A stretch of 5,443 bases of DNA from an uncultured Eubacteriales bacterium (GTDB lineage Bacteria > Bacillota > Clostridia > Oscillospirales > Oscillospiraceae): assembly GCA_900553135.1 (NCBI GenBank), contig USCO01000143.1:1-5443 (forward strand), in the 5' to 3' direction. This document shows positions 1-5,435 of this stretch, piece after piece (the first letter of the stretch is position 1; every line of letters begins with the position of its first letter). The position numbers and the translations under genes are program-made. The notes under the pieces were generated by a model. It was given only the letters and a program-made list of their open reading frames with translations, ran no database searches and had not been told where the DNA came from.

Positions 1-262
1 AAAAACGGCGTTTTGGTTCCTTTGCCGCCGTGGGCAAAGGAACCCGCCGCCGGGGCGGCGGAACTCTCTCCGCTATGTTCTTTCCAAGGATGGAAAGAAC
101 CAAAGATCCCCGGGGGCTGGCTCCGGGGAGTGCAAGCACTCCAGTCGCCCGCCCCCGGACCCCCGCTACGGGAGACGCTTCCCGGAAGTACTTCCTCGAA
201 CCCGGCGCAGGTGGTTCAGCTGATTGTCCCCACTTCCGCGCCGCTGCCGCTGGTTGGGCAAT
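1..262. repeat. Repeat A, left copy: multi-hairpin intergenic repeat (may continue left of the window)
   Basis: This stretch matches 5175-5435 in the same orientation. By hand alignment it has about 26 substitutions and one single-base indel over 262 bases, roughly 90% identity. It holds consecutive perfect hairpins: 2-6 with 10-14; 15-26 (GGTTCCTTTGCC) with 33-44, loop of 6; 44-51 with 54-61 (CCGCCGCC/GGCGGCGG); 77-86 (GTTCTTTCCA) with 91-100, loop AGGA; 127-133 with 136-142 (GGAGTGC/GCACTCC). An outer pair, 110-117 with 151-158 (CCGGGGGC/GCCCCCGG), encloses the last of these. The perfect palindrome GGAAGTACTTCC lies at 184-195. Open frames cross it in several frames, but none has a convincing start context or protein character, so I treat it as non-coding. 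The left boundary is unknown because the window begins inside or at the edge of the match. Function is unknown; possibilities are a non-autonomous mobile repeat, an RNA-stabilising or processing element, or a structured RNA. Confidence 0.85.
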
Positions 263-335
263 GGCGGAAAGCCATCCGGTTGGACCAGGAACGCGCGCCT
301 GGTGTCAGCAGCCGTAGAAGTTGGGCAGTTGTCGC
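263..335. other. Short non-coding stretch between repeats A and C
   Basis: No credible gene is present here. The only local structure I see is a weak stem, 284-289 with 298-303 (ACCAGG/CCTGGT), around an alternating GC core. It links the end of the A repeat to the C repeat and is not clearly shared with the right flank. Confidence 0.5.
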
Positions 336-407
336 GGGCGGATGGGGACATCCGCCCCTACCCCCAATACGGCAGCCTTTCCGTAGGGGCCGATGTCTCA
401 TCGGCCC
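336..407 (-). repeat. Repeat C, left copy: three-hairpin palindromic element
   Basis: Three stems are visible. Arm 1 is 336-344 with 349-357 (GGGCGGATG/CATCCGCCC, loop GGGA). A central small stem is 368-372 with 381-385 (TACGG/CCGTA). Arm 2 is 387-395 with 399-407 (GGGCCGATG/CATCGGCCC, loop TCT). An alternative long-range pairing, 354-361 with 383-390 (GCCCCTAC/GTAGGGGC), overlaps all three, so two folds would be mutually exclusive. The element is nearly symmetric. Minus orientation is assigned because its core, read on the minus strand as CTACGG...GTAGGGGCGG, aligns best with the plus-strand core of the copy at 4947-5013. This type of GTAGGGGCGG-cored palindrome is, as I recall, common between genes in gut clostridia, but I could not run a search. 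No coding is credible here. Confidence 0.8.
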
Positions 408-471
408 GCCCGGATTGGGACCCGCCCCGGAACGGCACTTCGCTTTCTTGTCCTGAACCGGCTTTAAAACC
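408..471. other. Link between repeats B and C, left side
   Basis: Read on the minus strand this joins B to C and shares a recognisable TCAGG-(2 bases)-AAGAAAG motif with the equivalent link on the right, at about 4912-4925. Together with similar spacing, this suggests B and C travel as one composite. A near-palindrome around 459-470 (GGCTTTAAAACC) is the only AT-rich patch. No gene and no canonical terminator are seen. Confidence 0.5.
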
Positions 472-531
472 CGCAGAGGCGAAACGAAGTTTCGCACAAA
501 GTTCTTTGCCAAGCTTTCTTTCAAGAAAGCG
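472..531 (-). repeat. Repeat B, left copy (inverted relative to the right copy)
   Basis: Read on the minus strand, this aligns with plus-strand 4837-4897 over about 60 bases with only a handful of differences and one indel. It includes a shared run around GCGAAACTTCGTTTCGCCTC. Two hairpins are visible: 513-520 with 523-530 (GCTTTCTT/AAGAAAGC) and 479-485 with 489-495 (GCGAAAC/GTTTCGC, loop GAA). The first stem carries a C-G pair where the right copy has T-A, so pairing is kept while sequence changes. It lies just downstream of holB and would be transcribed with it unless termination occurs earlier. It lacks a U-run after either hairpin, so it is not a classical terminator. Confidence 0.82.
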
Positions 532-540
532 GAGCGGAGC

Positions 541-564
541 CTGCTTTTTTCACGAAAAAAGCAG
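541..564 (-). other. Perfect 10-bp hairpin spanning the holB stop codon
   Basis: The arms 541-550 and 555-564 (CTGCTTTTTT/AAAAAAGCAG) pair perfectly around a four-base loop, CACG on the plus strand. On the minus strand the first arm encodes the end of HolB (Leu-Leu-Phe), and the Ser codon and the TGA at 550-552 run into the loop. The hairpin abuts repeat B. It is not followed by a U-tract in the direction of transcription, so it is not a standard intrinsic terminator, although it could protect the 3' end of the mRNA or help termination together with the B hairpins. Confidence 0.7.
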
Positions 565-1473
565 GGCACACAGCCAGCCCAAGAGCTGGCCGGGGTTGGC
601 GTTGAGCTGAACGGCCCGGCGCATGGTGTCCAGCTGCTGGGCGGCCTTCATAAGCCGCGCCTTCTCCGGACTTCCCGGCAGCCGCCGGGTCACCTGGACC
701 GACAGCTGGTCCATCAGCTTGCCCAGTTCGTCCCGGCTCAGCTTCTCCAGGGGCAGCAGCACCTGAAACAGCTCCAGCTCCCGGCCCTGTTCCATCAGGT
801 CCACGATCTCCCTGGCCTTGTCCGCCAAGGGCTCGTCTCCGCCGCCCTCCAGCAGTTCCACAGCCCGGCCCAGCAGGCCCTGGCACTCCAAGGCAGCTTG
901 CTCTAAACTCTGGCTGTCTCTGTCGGGATACTTATTCCGCAGCCACTGGCGGCACTCGGCCAGAGACACCGGCCGCAAAATCAGCTCCTGACACCGGGAG
1001 CGCACCGTCTGCAGCAGGCCGCCCTCGCTCTCGGACAGCAGCAGGAAGGCGGCGTAGGCCGGGCCCTCCTCCAACAGCTTGAGCATGGCGTTCTGAGCGG
1101 AGGAGTTCATGGTGTCGGCCTGCTCCAGCAGGTAGATCTTCCGCTCCCCCTCGTTGGGGCGCACGTAGGCATCGGAGCGCAGGGTGCGCACCTGGTCCAC
1201 GGTGATGGGCTTGCCCTCGCCCGGCCCGGAGACCCGGACCACGTCGGGGTGGATGCCCGCGGCCACCTTTTTGCAGGGCCCGCACTGGCCGCAGGGACGG
1301 CCCTGGACCGGGGCCTGGCACAGCATGGCCTGACACAGCAGGCCCGCCAGGGTGTGGCGGCCCGAGCCCCGGGGGCCCGAAATGATATAGGCGTGGGACA
1401 GGCCGGGTCCCAGCTCCCGCTGGGAGAGCCGCTCCTTCAGGGCTGTGTTCCCAGCCAGGGCAGAGAGATTCAT
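550..1473 (-). CDS. holB: DNA polymerase III subunit delta' (clamp loader)
   Basis: This 307-residue protein has the length and order of parts expected of delta-prime, the clamp-loader subunit that helps open and load the DNA sliding clamp. Visible parts are a P-loop-like stretch GPRGSGRHT at 33-41, a four-cysteine zinc site (probably C52, C61, C64 and C67), HPDV at 75-78, the AAA+ core ending in NAMLKLLEEGP at 128-138, and the SRC arginine-finger motif at 159-161, followed by a helical C-terminal collar domain. The P-loop lysine is replaced by Arg39; delta-prime is generally a non-hydrolysing AAA+ member, so this fits the family. The ATG start is supported by AGAGGA five bases upstream. It is the last gene of the operon, 38 bases after the decarboxylase-family gene. 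Oddities: its stop codon lies in the loop of a hairpin that runs into repeat B, and no tmk gene lies next to it. Confidence 0.93.
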   Translation of the reverse strand: MNLSALAGNTALKERLSQRELGPGLSHAYIISGPRGSGRHTLAGLLCQAMLCQAPVQGRPCGQCGPCKKVAAGIHPDVVRVSGPGEGKPITVDQVRTLRSDAYVRPNEGERKIYLLEQADTMNSSAQNAMLKLLEEGPAYAAFLLLSESEGGLLQTVRSRCQELILRPVSLAECRQWLRNKYPDRDSQSLEQAALECQGLLGRAVELLEGGGDEPLADKAREIVDLMEQGRELELFQVLLPLEKLSRDELGKLMDQLSVQVTRRLPGSPEKARLMKAAQQLDTMRRAVQLNANPGQLLGWLCALLFS

Positions 1474-1478
1474 AGCGT

Positions 1479-1484
1479 TCCTCT
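1479..1484 (-). promoter_or_regulatory. Ribosome binding site of holB
   Basis: AGAGGA on the minus strand sits five bases before the ATG at 1471-1473 and supports that start. It lies in the 38-base gap after the upstream gene, so holB can initiate independently of the decarboxylase-family stop. No promoter is evident in the gap. Confidence 0.75.
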
Positions 1485-1511
1485 TTATGTGATAAATTCC
1501 ACCGGGGCAGA

Positions 1512-2825
1512 TCAGCGCTCTACCACCGGTACCAAATCATTATTATAGCCTATTTCCTTCAAATAGGCCAGTTCTTTTTCCGAAATCATCTCGCCGGGGG
1601 CCACTACGGGCACGCCGGGGGGATAGGGGGCCAGCTGTCCCGCGGCCACCCGGCCCAGGCACTCTTCCAGGGGCAGGGTGCGCTCCGGAGCAAAGAGGGC
1701 CTGGCGGGGGGTGAGCACCGCCCGGGGCAGGGGAGGGGGCGGCAGCTCGGGCCCGGGGCCCATAAGGTCCCGGCACTGGTCCAGGGCCGCCTCCAGGCGG
1801 GCAAAATCCGCTTCCTCGTCCATGGCCGTGAGGATACAGACCACGTGGCCGCTGTCGGCCATCTCCACAAAGACGCCAAGCTCCTCCAGCCGCTGGGCCA
1901 TAGCGTGGCCGTCCCGGGCCATGAGGGTCAGGCGGGTGGGGTCCAGGGGGGCCATGTCTTCATTCAAAGCGGGGAACCGCCGCCGCAGGCGGGCCACCCC
2001 CTCCGCCGCACGGCGGTATTCCGCCCGGCCGGGCCCCTCCATCCAGTCCCGGGCAGCGTCCAGGGAGAGCATCATGGGGTAGGAGGGGCTGGAGCTTCCG
2101 TACACCGAGGCAAAGCGGCGCACCCGCTCCGGCTCCTCCCCGCGGTAAAACAGCAGGGCGGTCTGGCCCAGGGCGGGCAGAGTCTTGTGGGCCGAGCAGA
2201 TGAGCAGGTCGGCCCCGCCGAAGGCGTCCACACCCAGGAAGGGGAGGTGGGCTCCGTGGGCTCCGTCCACCACCAGTTTTCCACCGTGACGGTGGACGAT
2301 GTGGGAAATGGCCGCTACATCGCACAACACACCGGAATAACTAGGGGATGTAATACAAACTGTTTTCACTTCCGGGTGCTGGGACAGCACAGATTCCACC
2401 ATTTCCGGGGAAATGGGGCCTGTTAAGCCCTCCTCCGTCCACCAGGGGCGGGGCAGGTAGATGGGGCGCAGGTCCAGCAGGGCCATGGCGTTGAACACGG
2501 CCCGGTGGCACCCCCGGTCCACCAGCACGGCGTCCCCAGGGCGGCAGCTGAGGGCCAGGGCGGTGTGCAGCCCCTGGGTGGAGCCCCCGGTGAGAAACTG
2601 GCAGCCCTCCATGCCGAAGTCCCGGGCCCACAATGCCTGGGCCTGGTCAAAGGGAGCCCCGGGGGAGAACAGGTCCCCGGTGGGGCCCAGCTCGGTGACG
2701 TCCAGGGAGGCGACGGCGGCCAGCTCACCTAATGGCATGGCGCTCTTTCCTTTGTGTCCCGGCATGTGCATGCGTAACGGTTTTTCTTGGGCATAGGCCC
2801 GGATGGCGTCGTATAAGGGGGTCAT
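1512..2825 (-). CDS. PLP-dependent Orn/Lys/Arg decarboxylase family protein (YaaO/SpeA-like)
   Basis: This 437-residue protein belongs to the fold-type I PLP enzymes of the major ornithine/lysine/arginine decarboxylase group. Hallmarks seen are HMPGHKG at 20-26, TGGSTQG at 79-85 (cofactor phosphate region), VDGAHGAHLPF at 186-196 with Asp187 and His190 placed to contact the cofactor ring, SAHKT at 211-215 with Lys214 as the expected Schiff-base lysine, and YGSSSPSYP at 242-250. A proline-rich linker (361-367) leads to a C-terminal domain with APYPPGVPVVAPGE at 399-412, typical of the family. It is shorter than the large inducible decarboxylases and matches the YaaO-like cytosolic type. The true substrate cannot be read from sequence; arginine or lysine decarboxylation for polyamine supply is the usual guess. 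The ATG start overlaps the LtaS-type stop as ATGA and has AGGAG seven bases upstream, so translation is probably coupled. The segment coding for residues about 145-180 is visibly less GC-rich than the rest. Confidence 0.92.
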   Translation of the reverse strand: MTPLYDAIRAYAQEKPLRMHMPGHKGKSAMPLGELAAVASLDVTELGPTGDLFSPGAPFDQAQALWARDFGMEGCQFLTGGSTQGLHTALALSCRPGDAVLVDRGCHRAVFNAMALLDLRPIYLPRPWWTEEGLTGPISPEMVESVLSQHPEVKTVCITSPSYSGVLCDVAAISHIVHRHGGKLVVDGAHGAHLPFLGVDAFGGADLLICSAHKTLPALGQTALLFYRGEEPERVRRFASVYGSSSPSYPMMLSLDAARDWMEGPGRAEYRRAAEGVARLRRRFPALNEDMAPLDPTRLTLMARDGHAMAQRLEELGVFVEMADSGHVVCILTAMDEEADFARLEAALDQCRDLMGPGPELPPPPLPRAVLTPRQALFAPERTLPLEECLGRVAAGQLAPYPPGVPVVAPGEMISEKELAYLKEIGYNNDLVPVVER

Positions 2826-2837
2826 GATTCCTCTCCT
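2822..2837 (-). promoter_or_regulatory. ATGA stop-start overlap and ribosome binding site
   Basis: The TGA of the LtaS-type gene (2822-2824) and the ATG of the next gene (2823-2825) share bases as ATGA. The AGGAG at 2833-2837 lies inside the upstream reading frame, seven bases before the ATG. This arrangement is typical of translational coupling and is the best evidence that the two genes are on one mRNA. Confidence 0.85.
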
Positions 2838-4720
2838 GTCTGCTGGGGGTCAATGTTGTGTTCCCGGTAATACTGGGCATAGAGGAACTTCTCCAGCTGC
2901 TCCAGGTCCGCTCCCTCCAGGCTCTGGGTGAGCTGGCCGTCCCGGGTGAGATAGATGCCCTGCTGGTGGACCAGAGGGGTCACCGCGCGGGTGTCCCGGG
3001 CCAGCTGCATGAAGGCAGGGCCGTCCCAGCCGCACTGGGCAAAGAGTTCCTCCATGAGGAAGCAGGGGGAGAAGTCCCCGCCGTCCCCCTGGAAGTCGTT
3101 GTCCAGCACCTCCTTGGCCGCGGAGTTGGCCCAGATGAGGTAGGGGGTGGAGTAGTACTCATAAAAGCCATCCAGGGTGGACAGGTCAAAGTTGGCCCCT
3201 GCCCCCAGATAGGCGGAGTTGCCGTTGCCGCCCCAGGGCTTGTGGTCCCCGAAGAGGACCAGCACCACGGGCTCCTCCATCTCCTCCAGCCGGTCGGTCA
3301 TGGCGGACACGGCGGAGATGGTGATGTTGATGCCGTGGAGGTAGTTGTTGAAGATGTTGCAGGTCTCCTCGGGCAGGCCGGTTTTCTCCGGGTCCAGGTA
3401 GACCTCGCTGCTGGTGTAGCCCGACTCATAGGGGCCGTGGTTCTGGTAGCTCACAGAGAAGGAGAACACCGGGCCGTTGTCCGCCTCCAGCTGGTCCTGA
3501 AGGTCGTCCACGATCTCCTCCATGAGCAGATGGTCCGAGTTCCAGATGGCCCCCACCGGGTCCACCAGCTCCTCGTAGTGGTTCTCGCTGAACCAGTACT
3601 CCTCAAAGCCCAGGTACTGGTTGATGTTCTGGCGGTTATAGAACCAGGCGTAGCCCGGGTGGCTGCCCCGGGTGGTGTAGCCCTGGCTGCGCAGGTACCA
3701 GACGTAGGAGTCCACGGGGGCGCGGAAGTCCTCGTACTGGCTGTAGCCGGTGAGGAAACACCACTCGCTGTCCACGGTGCCGCCGGCAAAGATGTTGGTG
3801 AGCAGGTCGCCCGACACCGACTCCTCTTCCAGCTCATGCCAGGGCTCGTAGACCTCCCGCACGCCACGCTGCTCTCCCAGAGACTCAAAGTCGGTGAGGT
3901 CACAGAAGGCCTCCAGCATCACGCCCACCACGTTGACCTTCTTGCTCTGGGGGATGTCCTGGTCCTCATACTGGGCCAGAGCCTCTTCGCCCACATGGGC
4001 GGAGTAGCCCTCCGGGGGAGAGGGCAGCATGTTCTGGCCGCTGTACAAAAAGGGATAGACCACCCCGTGGGACAGGAAGGTCTGGGTGTCCGACCACTGG
4101 TTGATGAATTCCTGATTGGTGGTCTCCTGGTAGAGCTCCTGGTCAAAGAACACCAGAGGGAAGCTGAGGACGGTGACCACCAGCGCGCAGGCCGCGCCAA
4201 TGAGCCGCACCTTGCGCCGGCGCACACCCCGGGGCATCAGGGCCAGGGCAAAGAGCAGCCCCCCCAAGGCAAAGAGCAGCACCTCGATGAGCAGCTGGTT
4301 CAGCTCCAGGCTGTAGTTGCCCACGATGCCCCCCGCTTCGCTGACCAGCTTCAAGTCCTCGGCCAGGAAGGGGTCGCCCCGCAGCTGGATTTTGAAGTAG
4401 TTGGTGAAGGCGATGCCCAGCACGGGCAGGGCGGTGAGCAGGTAGGACAGCCAGCACCGTCCGGTGAGGAAGTACCACAGCCAGATGAGCAGCACCCCGG
4501 GCAGCAGGTTCAAGATCACCAGGGCGGGGGTCTGGAGGTACCAGTCCAGCAGCTGCTGGTAGTCCAGCTCGGAGGAGGAGGCCGCCGCCAGGGGCAGACT
4601 CAGCAGTCCGGGCAGGCAGCCCAGCAAGGTCAGGCACACAGACAACCACACGTGGTGCCAGGGTTCATAGATCTTGGGGCTGCCTTTGGGATACCGGATG
4701 ATTGAGAGGATGGCGTTCAA
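2822..4720 (-). CDS. LtaS-type phosphoglycerol transferase (LTA synthase/sulfatase superfamily)
   Basis: This 632-residue membrane enzyme has about five hydrophobic segments near the N-terminus (roughly 24-46, 66-86, 90-108, 143-162 and 171-192), then a linker and a large extracellular sulfatase-fold domain. Family catalytic positions are recognisable: Glu270 in VMLEAF, the nucleophile Thr315 in GGTVDSE, the SHPGYAWFYNR block at 353-363, His428 in YQNHGPY, and Asp492-His493 in FGDHKP. These correspond to the metal- and substrate-binding residues known from Staphylococcus LtaS. Such enzymes move glycerol phosphate from phosphatidylglycerol onto an envelope polymer; whether this one makes lipoteichoic acid or decorates another glycan is not decided by sequence. 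The start is TTG at 4718-4720, chosen because GGAGGT lies six bases upstream and because the N-terminus then leads naturally into the first membrane segment. It is the first gene of the operon, behind a good promoter. The C-terminal tail from about 575 is acidic and polar with no recognised domain. Confidence 0.93.
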   Translation of the reverse strand: MNAILSIIRYPKGSPKIYEPWHHVWLSVCLTLLGCLPGLLSLPLAAASSSELDYQQLLDWYLQTPALVILNLLPGVLLIWLWYFLTGRCWLSYLLTALPVLGIAFTNYFKIQLRGDPFLAEDLKLVSEAGGIVGNYSLELNQLLIEVLLFALGGLLFALALMPRGVRRRKVRLIGAACALVVTVLSFPLVFFDQELYQETTNQEFINQWSDTQTFLSHGVVYPFLYSGQNMLPSPPEGYSAHVGEEALAQYEDQDIPQSKKVNVVGVMLEAFCDLTDFESLGEQRGVREVYEPWHELEEESVSGDLLTNIFAGGTVDSEWCFLTGYSQYEDFRAPVDSYVWYLRSQGYTTRGSHPGYAWFYNRQNINQYLGFEEYWFSENHYEELVDPVGAIWNSDHLLMEEIVDDLQDQLEADNGPVFSFSVSYQNHGPYESGYTSSEVYLDPEKTGLPEETCNIFNNYLHGINITISAVSAMTDRLEEMEEPVVLVLFGDHKPWGGNGNSAYLGAGANFDLSTLDGFYEYYSTPYLIWANSAAKEVLDNDFQGDGGDFSPCFLMEELFAQCGWDGPAFMQLARDTRAVTPLVHQQGIYLTRDGQLTQSLEGADLEQLEKFLYAQYYREHNIDPQQTGEES

Positions 4721-4726
4721 TGTAAG

Positions 4727-4732
4727 ACCTCC
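4727..4732 (-). promoter_or_regulatory. Ribosome binding site deciding the TTG start
   Basis: GGAGGT on the minus strand is a near-perfect Shine-Dalgarno sequence. The spacer CTTACA (six bases) places it correctly for TTG at 4718-4720. No in-frame ATG lies nearby, so the TTG start is well supported. Confidence 0.85.
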
Positions 4733-4736
4733 GATT

Positions 4737-4756
4737 CAGAAAAACACAAATTTCTG
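4737..4756 (-). other. Small leader stem-loop
   Basis: CAGAAA at 4737-4742 pairs with TTTCTG at 4751-4756 around an eight-base A-rich loop. It would fall at the very 5' end of the mRNA if transcription starts near 4752. It is short and AT-rich and may be chance; it is too small for a known riboswitch. Confidence 0.3.
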
Positions 4757-4758
4757 TC

Positions 4759-4787
4759 AGTATAGCACAGATACCCTCGAAGAAAAA
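4759..4787 (-). promoter_or_regulatory. Extended -10 promoter of the three-gene operon
   Basis: On the minus strand TATACT (4764-4759) is preceded by TGC (4767-4765), giving an extended -10. A weak -35 (TTTTTC, 4787-4782) lies 17 bases upstream in a T-rich stretch. The predicted start of transcription near 4752 leaves a leader of about 30 bases before the TTG codon. This is the only good housekeeping-type promoter I found upstream of the operon, and it lies between the gene and repeat B. Confidence 0.65.
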
Positions 4788-4832
4788 GACACCTTCTGGG
4801 AAAAACACACATTTTCCACCGCTTTTTCCACA

Positions 4833-4897
4833 CCCACTTTTCTTGAAAGAAAAGTGGGCAAAAGAACTTTATGCGAAACTTCGTTTCGCCTCTTTCG
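4833..4897 (+). repeat. Repeat B, right copy (inverted relative to the left copy)
   Basis: It contains a perfect 12-bp stem, 4833-4844 with 4847-4858 (CCCACTTTTCTT/AAGAAAAGTGGG), of which the tip TTTTCTTGAAAGAAAA matches the left B copy with a compensated base pair. The second stem is 4873-4879 with 4883-4889 (GCGAAAC/GTTTCGC, loop TTC). The 21 bases or so from GCGAAAC to GCCTCT are the same as in the left copy. It lies upstream of the operon promoter and points away from the genes, mirroring the left copy downstream of holB. Confidence 0.82.
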
Positions 4898-4946
4898 TTT
4901 TTGAATACAGATCAGGGTAAGAAAGGGCGCCTGGTGCGAATTTGAC
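4898..4946. other. Link between repeats B and C, right side
   Basis: It shares a TCAGG-(2 bases)-AAGAAAG motif and similar spacing with the left link at 408-471. A weak stem, 4911-4916 with 4930-4935 (ATCAGG/CCTGGT, one G-U), is present only here. No gene is seen. Confidence 0.45.
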
Positions 4947-5013
4947 GGGCGGCGAAACGCCGCCCCTACGCAAGGCCTGCGTACACCGTAGTAGGGGCGG
5001 CCTTTGGCCGTCC
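4947..5013 (+). repeat. Repeat C, right copy: three-hairpin palindromic element
   Basis: Arm 1 is 4947-4954 with 4958-4965 (GGGCGGCG/CGCCGCCC, loop AAA). The central stem is 4967-4972 with 4978-4983 (TACGCA/TGCGTA). Arm 2 is 4995-5002 with 5006-5013 (GGGCGGCC/GGCCGTCC, loop TTT, one G-T wobble). An alternative perfect 10-bp pairing, 4960-4969 with 4991-5000 (CCGCCCCTAC/GTAGGGGCGG), competes with these. Every stem of the left copy has a counterpart here although the stem bases differ, which points to structure rather than sequence being kept. Confidence 0.82.
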
Positions 5014-5174
5014 GTTGTCTATCGCAGACCAAACAACATGGCAAAGGCCAGGCGGACCCGGTGGACGCGGCAGGGCCAAATCTCCGCCGCGCCAGGGCCC
5101 AGTGGCCCGGAAAGAGGGGGAAAAGCCACTCAAATTTTGCCCGCCGGAAGGGACAAACCGCCAAAGGGGCCGCA
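5014..5174. other. GC-rich non-coding spacer between right C and A repeats
   Basis: No convincing gene is present in this stretch. Short stems occur, for example 5066-5071 with 5086-5091 (CGCGGC/GCCGCG) and 5095-5099 with 5104-5108 (GGGCC/GGCCC), but at this GC content such stems are expected by chance. Open frames run through it only as extensions of frames in the repeats. I could not match it to the left flank. Confidence 0.5.
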
Positions 5175-5435
5175 AAAAACGGCGTTTTGGTTCCTTTGCC
5201 GCCGTGGGCAAAGGAACCCGCCGCCGGAGCGGCGGAATTCCCCCTTCTGTGTTCTTTCCAATGATGGAAAGAACCAAAGATCCCCGGGGGCTGGCTCCGA
5301 GGAGTGCCAGCACTCCAGTCGCCCGCCCCCGGACCCCCGTTACGAAGAACGCTTCCCGGAAGTCGTTCCGCGCATCCGGCGCGGGTGGTCAGCTGATTGC
5401 CGACCCTTCCGCGCCGCTGCCGCTGGCTGGGCAAT
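5175..5435. repeat. Repeat A, right copy: multi-hairpin intergenic repeat
   Basis: This is the second copy of the 1-262 repeat, same orientation, offset 5174. All main stems are intact: 5189-5200 with 5207-5218; 5218-5224 with 5229-5235; 5251-5260 with 5265-5274; 5301-5307 with 5310-5316. Several differences from the left copy fall in loops: AGGA to ATGA, AA to CA, and the GG to GA spacing within CTCC-GGAG. The palindrome at 184-195 of the left copy becomes CGGAA/TTCCG around GTCG. Similarity stops at GCAAT (5431-5435), giving a clean right boundary. No coding is credible. Confidence 0.85.

Noticed and set aside
541..564. Intrinsic terminator for holB
   Set aside because: The stem is perfect, but in the direction of transcription it is followed by GCTCCGC rather than a U-tract, and the stop codon is inside it. 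Called as a hairpin only.
13..610. Several overlapping open frames of 95-147 codons across the left repeats
   Set aside because: They run through hairpin arms in several frames on both strands, have no ribosome binding site that stands out, and translate palindromes into proline/arginine/glycine-rich text. They are better explained as non-coding repeat.
3971..3979. Signal peptidase-like Ala-Leu-Ala at residues 247-249 of the LtaS-type protein, resembling the processing site of Staphylococcus LtaS
   Set aside because: It is only about 21 residues before the catalytic Glu270, closer than in Staphylococcus LtaS, and lies in what looks like the linker helix. The tripeptide is probably coincidental.
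2858..4705. Open frame of 615 codons on the plus strand, antisense to the LtaS-type gene
   Set aside because: Its product is a low-complexity mix rich in Val, Gly, Gln, Leu and His with no family motif. It mirrors the codons of the real gene on the other strand, as expected with strong GC bias at the third position. The opposing frame has five membrane segments and all catalytic residues.
4833..4858. Intrinsic terminator of a plus-strand gene from the right
   Set aside because: No plus-strand gene ends nearby, and the hairpin is followed by CAAAAGAACTTT, not a U-run.
4757..5434. 225-codon open frame on the minus strand through the right flank
   Set aside because: It crosses B, C and A repeats and the operon promoter, and its similarity to left-flank frames is entirely due to the repeats. 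No recognisable protein family is present.
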